Shown here: piece by piece, positions 61,546 to 64,000 of the stretch | How the letters are laid out: every line of letters begins with the position of its first letter | Position numbering within the stretch: the stretch's first letter is position 1 | Assembly: GCA_964540295.1 (NCBI GenBank) | Contig: CAZIMT010000002.1 | Span: 1 to 64,000 of the forward strand | DNA from: CAZCPB01 sp964540295 | GTDB taxonomy: Bacteria; Planctomycetota; Phycisphaerae; Phycisphaerales; UBA1924 | DNA length: 64,000 nt | Reading direction: 5' to 3' | Notes under the pieces: model-generated | Seen by the model: the letters and a program-made list of their open reading frames with translations, nothing else | The model's database searches: none | What the model was told of the DNA's origin: nothing | Made by a program: the position numbers and the translations under genes

Positions 61546-61704
61546 AGCCGCAAGCGTACCACCTCGCTCCCCGACTCGTCCGAATCGCCCAAATTCATCT
61601 CGGCCGGGCCCACCAATGGAAGTCCTTGCCCTGAAAGGTGTTCGAACAGGCAACAGAGGCGGCGAATCGTGCAACGAGCTTCCGACCTCAGATTTTCTCC
61701 AATT

Positions 61705-61732
61705 TGCCTTGCATCTCCATGTTTTCAAGGCA
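61705..61732. repeat. Short inverted repeat in the leader of the PEP-CTERM-like gene
   Basis: TGCCTTG (61705-61711) and CAAGGCA (61726-61732) form a 7-bp stem with a 14-base loop, 65 bases before the start codon. There is no U-run directly after it on the plus strand. It could be a leader hairpin. Confidence 0.4.
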
Positions 61733-61796
61733 CATTTTCGGGTGAGCAGTTGCTCGCGGCCCGAACCGTTTCAGTTTTTCTCCGGGAGTTATTCCG

Positions 61797-62477
61797 ATGG
61801 CGCGAATCTCATCCAGCACTCCCATTCTTCTCCTCGCGATCACCATGTCCGCATCGGGCGCGGTCACCGTCGTGCCGGGCTCATCCTGCCCGTGGCTCGC
61901 CGGAATGCCCACCGGAACCTTCACTCAAAGCGGCGACCGAGCGCCCGATCAATCTCCGGTACTCGTTGGCGGCGTCACCATCACCGGCGGCACCGCTCTC
62001 GCCTTCACTGTCACCGGCTCGGTCAGCAACTTTTCCAACCCGCCCACCGACCCGCCCGACGGCAACGCCAACAACGTTGTCGCCAACACCGGTGGTCGCG
62101 AGTTCGGGCTCTCGAACATCATCGCCCCGATCAACTGCCTCGTCGGCGTGTTCCTCGACGACCGTCGCCCCGACGAAACACCCGACGCCACCACGCTCGA
62201 TTTCTCCGAGGTCGGCGACCGAAACTTCGCCACCCTCTCCCCGCAGCTCAAGCAGATCTTTTTCATCGGCAACGGCAGGCGCGGCACGACCGGGGGCGAA
62301 CAGACATTCTTTGCGCCCGCAGGATCGACACGCCTCTTCCTGGGGTCGATCGATGCTTTCGGTTGGACCGGCAACGGCGGCCAGTTCCAGGTTGGCGTTA
62401 CCGTCGTGCCGACGCCAGGCGTGCTCGGATTCATGGGTCTAGCTGGCTCGATGGCGGCCCGGTACCGTCGGCGCTAA
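61797..62477 (+). CDS. Secreted protein with PEP-CTERM-like sorting signal
   Basis: 226 residues from the ATG at 61797 with GGGAG upstream. A signal peptide (ILLLAITMSASGA) and a beta-rich body (VGGVTITGGTALAFTVTGSVSNF, FGLSNIIAPINCLVGVFLDDRRP) are followed by VPTPGVLGFMGLAGSMAARYRRR, a VPxPG, membrane helix and Arg cluster as in PEP-CTERM-like signals. The exosortase processing enzyme is not in the window. The body resembles LecA-like or other surface beta proteins, but no family was confirmed. It is the second such signal in this window. Confidence 0.8.
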   Translation: MARISSSTPILLLAITMSASGAVTVVPGSSCPWLAGMPTGTFTQSGDRAPDQSPVLVGGVTITGGTALAFTVTGSVSNFSNPPTDPPDGNANNVVANTGGREFGLSNIIAPINCLVGVFLDDRRPDETPDATTLDFSEVGDRNFATLSPQLKQIFFIGNGRRGTTGGEQTFFAPAGSTRLFLGSIDAFGWTGNGGQFQVGVTVVPTPGVLGFMGLAGSMAARYRRR

Positions 62478-62618
62478 GCCAAGCGCAGTCCCGGCGATAC
62501 TCTTTGGTCGAGCTTCTTAGAGCTCATGCGAGACTAAGTGATCTTGGTTGGGCAGTGAAACCGGCATCGCGCTGACGTGTACCATCGACGCAGTTGTTAC
62601 GTCTCGCTACCGTTTCGC

Positions 62619-64000
62619 GTGTCACGCCTCCAACACACCCTCAGAGCCGTTCGCGAAGCGCTCAACCAAGGCCGCTACGAGCACGCTCGCCTCACGCTCC
62701 AAGCCGAACTCCGCCGCGCCCCCGCGGACCCCGACCTCGTTCACGCGATGGCCGTCACGCTCGTCGCGCTCAAGCAGTACCCCCAGGCCGAGTACTTCGC
62801 CGCCCGCGCCGCCGCGCGTGCGCCCGCCCGCGCCGACGTGCTCAGCACGCACGCCTCGCTCCTCAGCCTCACCGGAAAAAACACCGAAGCCGTCGCGCTC
62901 TTCGAACGTGCTCTCGTCGCCGATCCAACGTTTTTCGACGCCCTCATCGGCCTGTCCACAACGCTCGTCACTCAAGGCCGCTACTCCGACGCCGCCGACA
63001 CCGACCTCCGCGCCCTGGCGCTCTACCCCGACCAGCTCGGCCTCGTCGAAAAAACCCTCGCCGACCTGTTCCGGGCCGCCCGCCTTCGCGAAGGCCTCGA
63101 CGTCGCGCAGCGCACGCTCGAGCGGCATCCTCAGCACGAGAACTCGCTCCGCGCCGTCGCCTTCGCGATGAACTATCTTGATGAGTTCGACCTCGCCACG
63201 ATCTTCGAGGCTCACCGCCAGATCGGCGCGTTCGTCGACGCTCAGGCCCCGCAAGCCCCCGAGGCCGTCAAGCCCGGCCCGCGCCCGCGCGACCCTCGCA
63301 AACGCCTCCGCGTCGCGCTTCTTTCGCCTGATTTCCGCACCCACTCCGTCGCCTTTTTCGCCGACCCGATCTTCCGGCATCGCGACCCGAGCGTGCTGGA
63401 GATCTGGGGCTATTCAACTCTCGCTTCAACCGACACCAAGCCCGACTCCAAGCCCGACGCCACCACCGCCGAGCTTCGCGCCCTGGCCGACGGCTGGCGC
63501 GACGTCACCGCGCTCACCCACGCACAGATCGCCCAGCAAGCTCGCGACGACCAGATCGACATCTTCATCGAGCTCTCCGGCCACACCGAAGGGCAACGCC
63601 TCGCCGTCTTCCCTCACCACCCCGCCCTCGTCACCGCCTCGTACATCGGCTACCCCAACACCACCGGCCTCCGCTCCATTAACCACCGCATCGTCGATTC
63701 CATCACCGACCCATCGGCCGATTCGGCACCCCCGCTCGCGGCCAGCGGCGCCGATGCCGACCGCTACTGCACCGAAAATCTCGTGCGCCTCGACCCCTGC
63801 TTCCTCTGCTACACGCCCCGCGCCGACGCGCCCCAAGTCGCCGCCGCCCCCTGCACGCTCGCACCCGGCGCGCCGATCACCTTCGGCTCTTTCAACACGC
63901 TGCTGAAAATCACAGACCACGTCGTCGAAGCCTGGTCGAAGATCCTCAACGCGGTCCCCAACTCGCGCCTGCTTCTGAAGGCTGTCCAGCTCACCGACCC
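62619..64000 (+). CDS. TPR-GT41 (O-GlcNAc-transferase-like) protein, truncated by window edge
   Basis: At least 460 residues from GTG at 62619. The first ~200 residues are TPR repeats (QGRYEHARLTLQAELRRAPADPDLVHAMAV, KNTEAVALFERALVADPTFFDALIGL). Then a linker and the start of the GT41 catalytic region: RLRVALLSPDFRTHSVAFF, IDIFIELSGHTEGQRLAVFPHHPA and ITFGSFNTLLKITDHVVEAWSKIL. This layout is that of bacterial SPINDLY/OGT-like enzymes that add sugars to proteins. The end of the window cuts off the C-terminal part including the UDP-binding region. No clear ribosome-binding site precedes the GTG. Confidence 0.88.
   Translation, partial: MSRLQHTLRAVREALNQGRYEHARLTLQAELRRAPADPDLVHAMAVTLVALKQYPQAEYFAARAAARAPARADVLSTHASLLSLTGKNTEAVALFERALVADPTFFDALIGLSTTLVTQGRYSDAADTDLRALALYPDQLGLVEKTLADLFRAARLREGLDVAQRTLERHPQHENSLRAVAFAMNYLDEFDLATIFEAHRQIGAFVDAQAPQAPEAVKPGPRPRDPRKRLRVALLSPDFRTHSVAFFADPIFRHRDPSVLEIWGYSTLASTDTKPDSKPDATTAELRALADGWRDVTALTHAQIAQQARDDQIDIFIELSGHTEGQRLAVFPHHPALVTASYIGYPNTTGLRSINHRIVDSITDPSADSAPPLAASGADADRYCTENLVRLDPCFLCYTPRADAPQVAAAPCTLAPGAPITFGSFNTLLKITDHVVEAWSKILNAVPNSRLLLKAVQLTD

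Overview
The window is a high-GC bacterial scaffold, about two thirds GC by eye, and it is almost certainly from a planctomycete, most likely of the Phycisphaerae type. The evidence is a mixture of traits. Two secreted proteins end in a VPxPG, hydrophobic stretch and arginine cluster resembling PEP-CTERM. One broken beta-helix gene ends in a dockerin-like tail that finishes in Gly-Cys. Other pointers are Cys-x2-Cys...Leu-x-Gly-Leu zinc-ribbon motifs, a fused NagB/PIG-L deaminase-deacetylase, a TPR/O-GlcNAc-transferase-like protein, a DUF1573 operon and a flagellum. No rRNA, tRNA, CRISPR array or intact insertion sequence was found. A run of 100 N at 42118-42217 marks an assembly gap whose two edges carry the same 55 bases.

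Layout. 1-9 kb: a truncated membrane protein, an M20 peptidase, a secreted beta-lactamase-fold hydrolase, a GAF-type methionine sulfoxide reductase, ribosomal protein S18, an M32 carboxypeptidase and a standalone CoaB-type ligase, nearly all on the minus strand. 9-13 kb: an NfeD/flotillin pair and a secreted pyroglutamyl-peptidase-like protein. 13-23 kb: a methyltransferase, YgfZ, M42 and M28 peptidases, a TlpA-like thioredoxin, an acyltransferase and a Ycf46-like AAA ATPase. 23-30 kb: a secreted helical protein, a LolD/LolC-type transporter pair whose ATPase carries an unusual zinc-ribbon insertion, a second zinc-ribbon membrane protein, a DUF4190-GspG fusion and a tRNA-dihydrouridine synthase. 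30-39 kb: a beta-helix pseudogene, glutamate dehydrogenase, an ECF sigma/anti-sigma pair, a DUF1573-rhodanese-MauE/DoxX operon, an RNase HII-like protein and RibD. 39-46 kb: a HEAT-repeat protein with a degenerate receiver domain, the gap, an HTH-receiver regulator, a lipoprotein and a thioesterase. 45.6-48.2 kb: a tightly overlapping STAS-PurN-metalloprotease operon. 48-53 kb: an amino-sugar/sugar catabolism locus. 54-58 kb: a small ORF, an enlarged FliD and FliS. 58-64 kb: HolB, a VOC protein without a proper stop, SthA, a PEP-CTERM-like protein and a truncated TPR-GT41 gene.

How the genes work together. The clearest functional units are LolD with LolC/E (lipoprotein release or a similar export job), NfeD with flotillin (membrane microdomains), sigma with anti-sigma, DUF1573-rhodanese-MauE/DoxX (probably envelope thiol or sulfur chemistry), NagB/PIG-L with Hyi-like and Gfo/Idh proteins (amino-sugar use), and FliD with FliS (flagellar filament assembly).

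A recurring oddity is that many intergenic leaders hold imperfect direct repeats of 7-16 bp, often ending just before the Shine-Dalgarno site. The most distinctive protein-level observations are the zinc ribbon inside LolD, the Cys-to-Ser change in the peptidase C15-like secreted protein, the beta-helix pseudogene whose two in-frame TGA codons both fall where Trp is expected, and the roughly doubled FliD.
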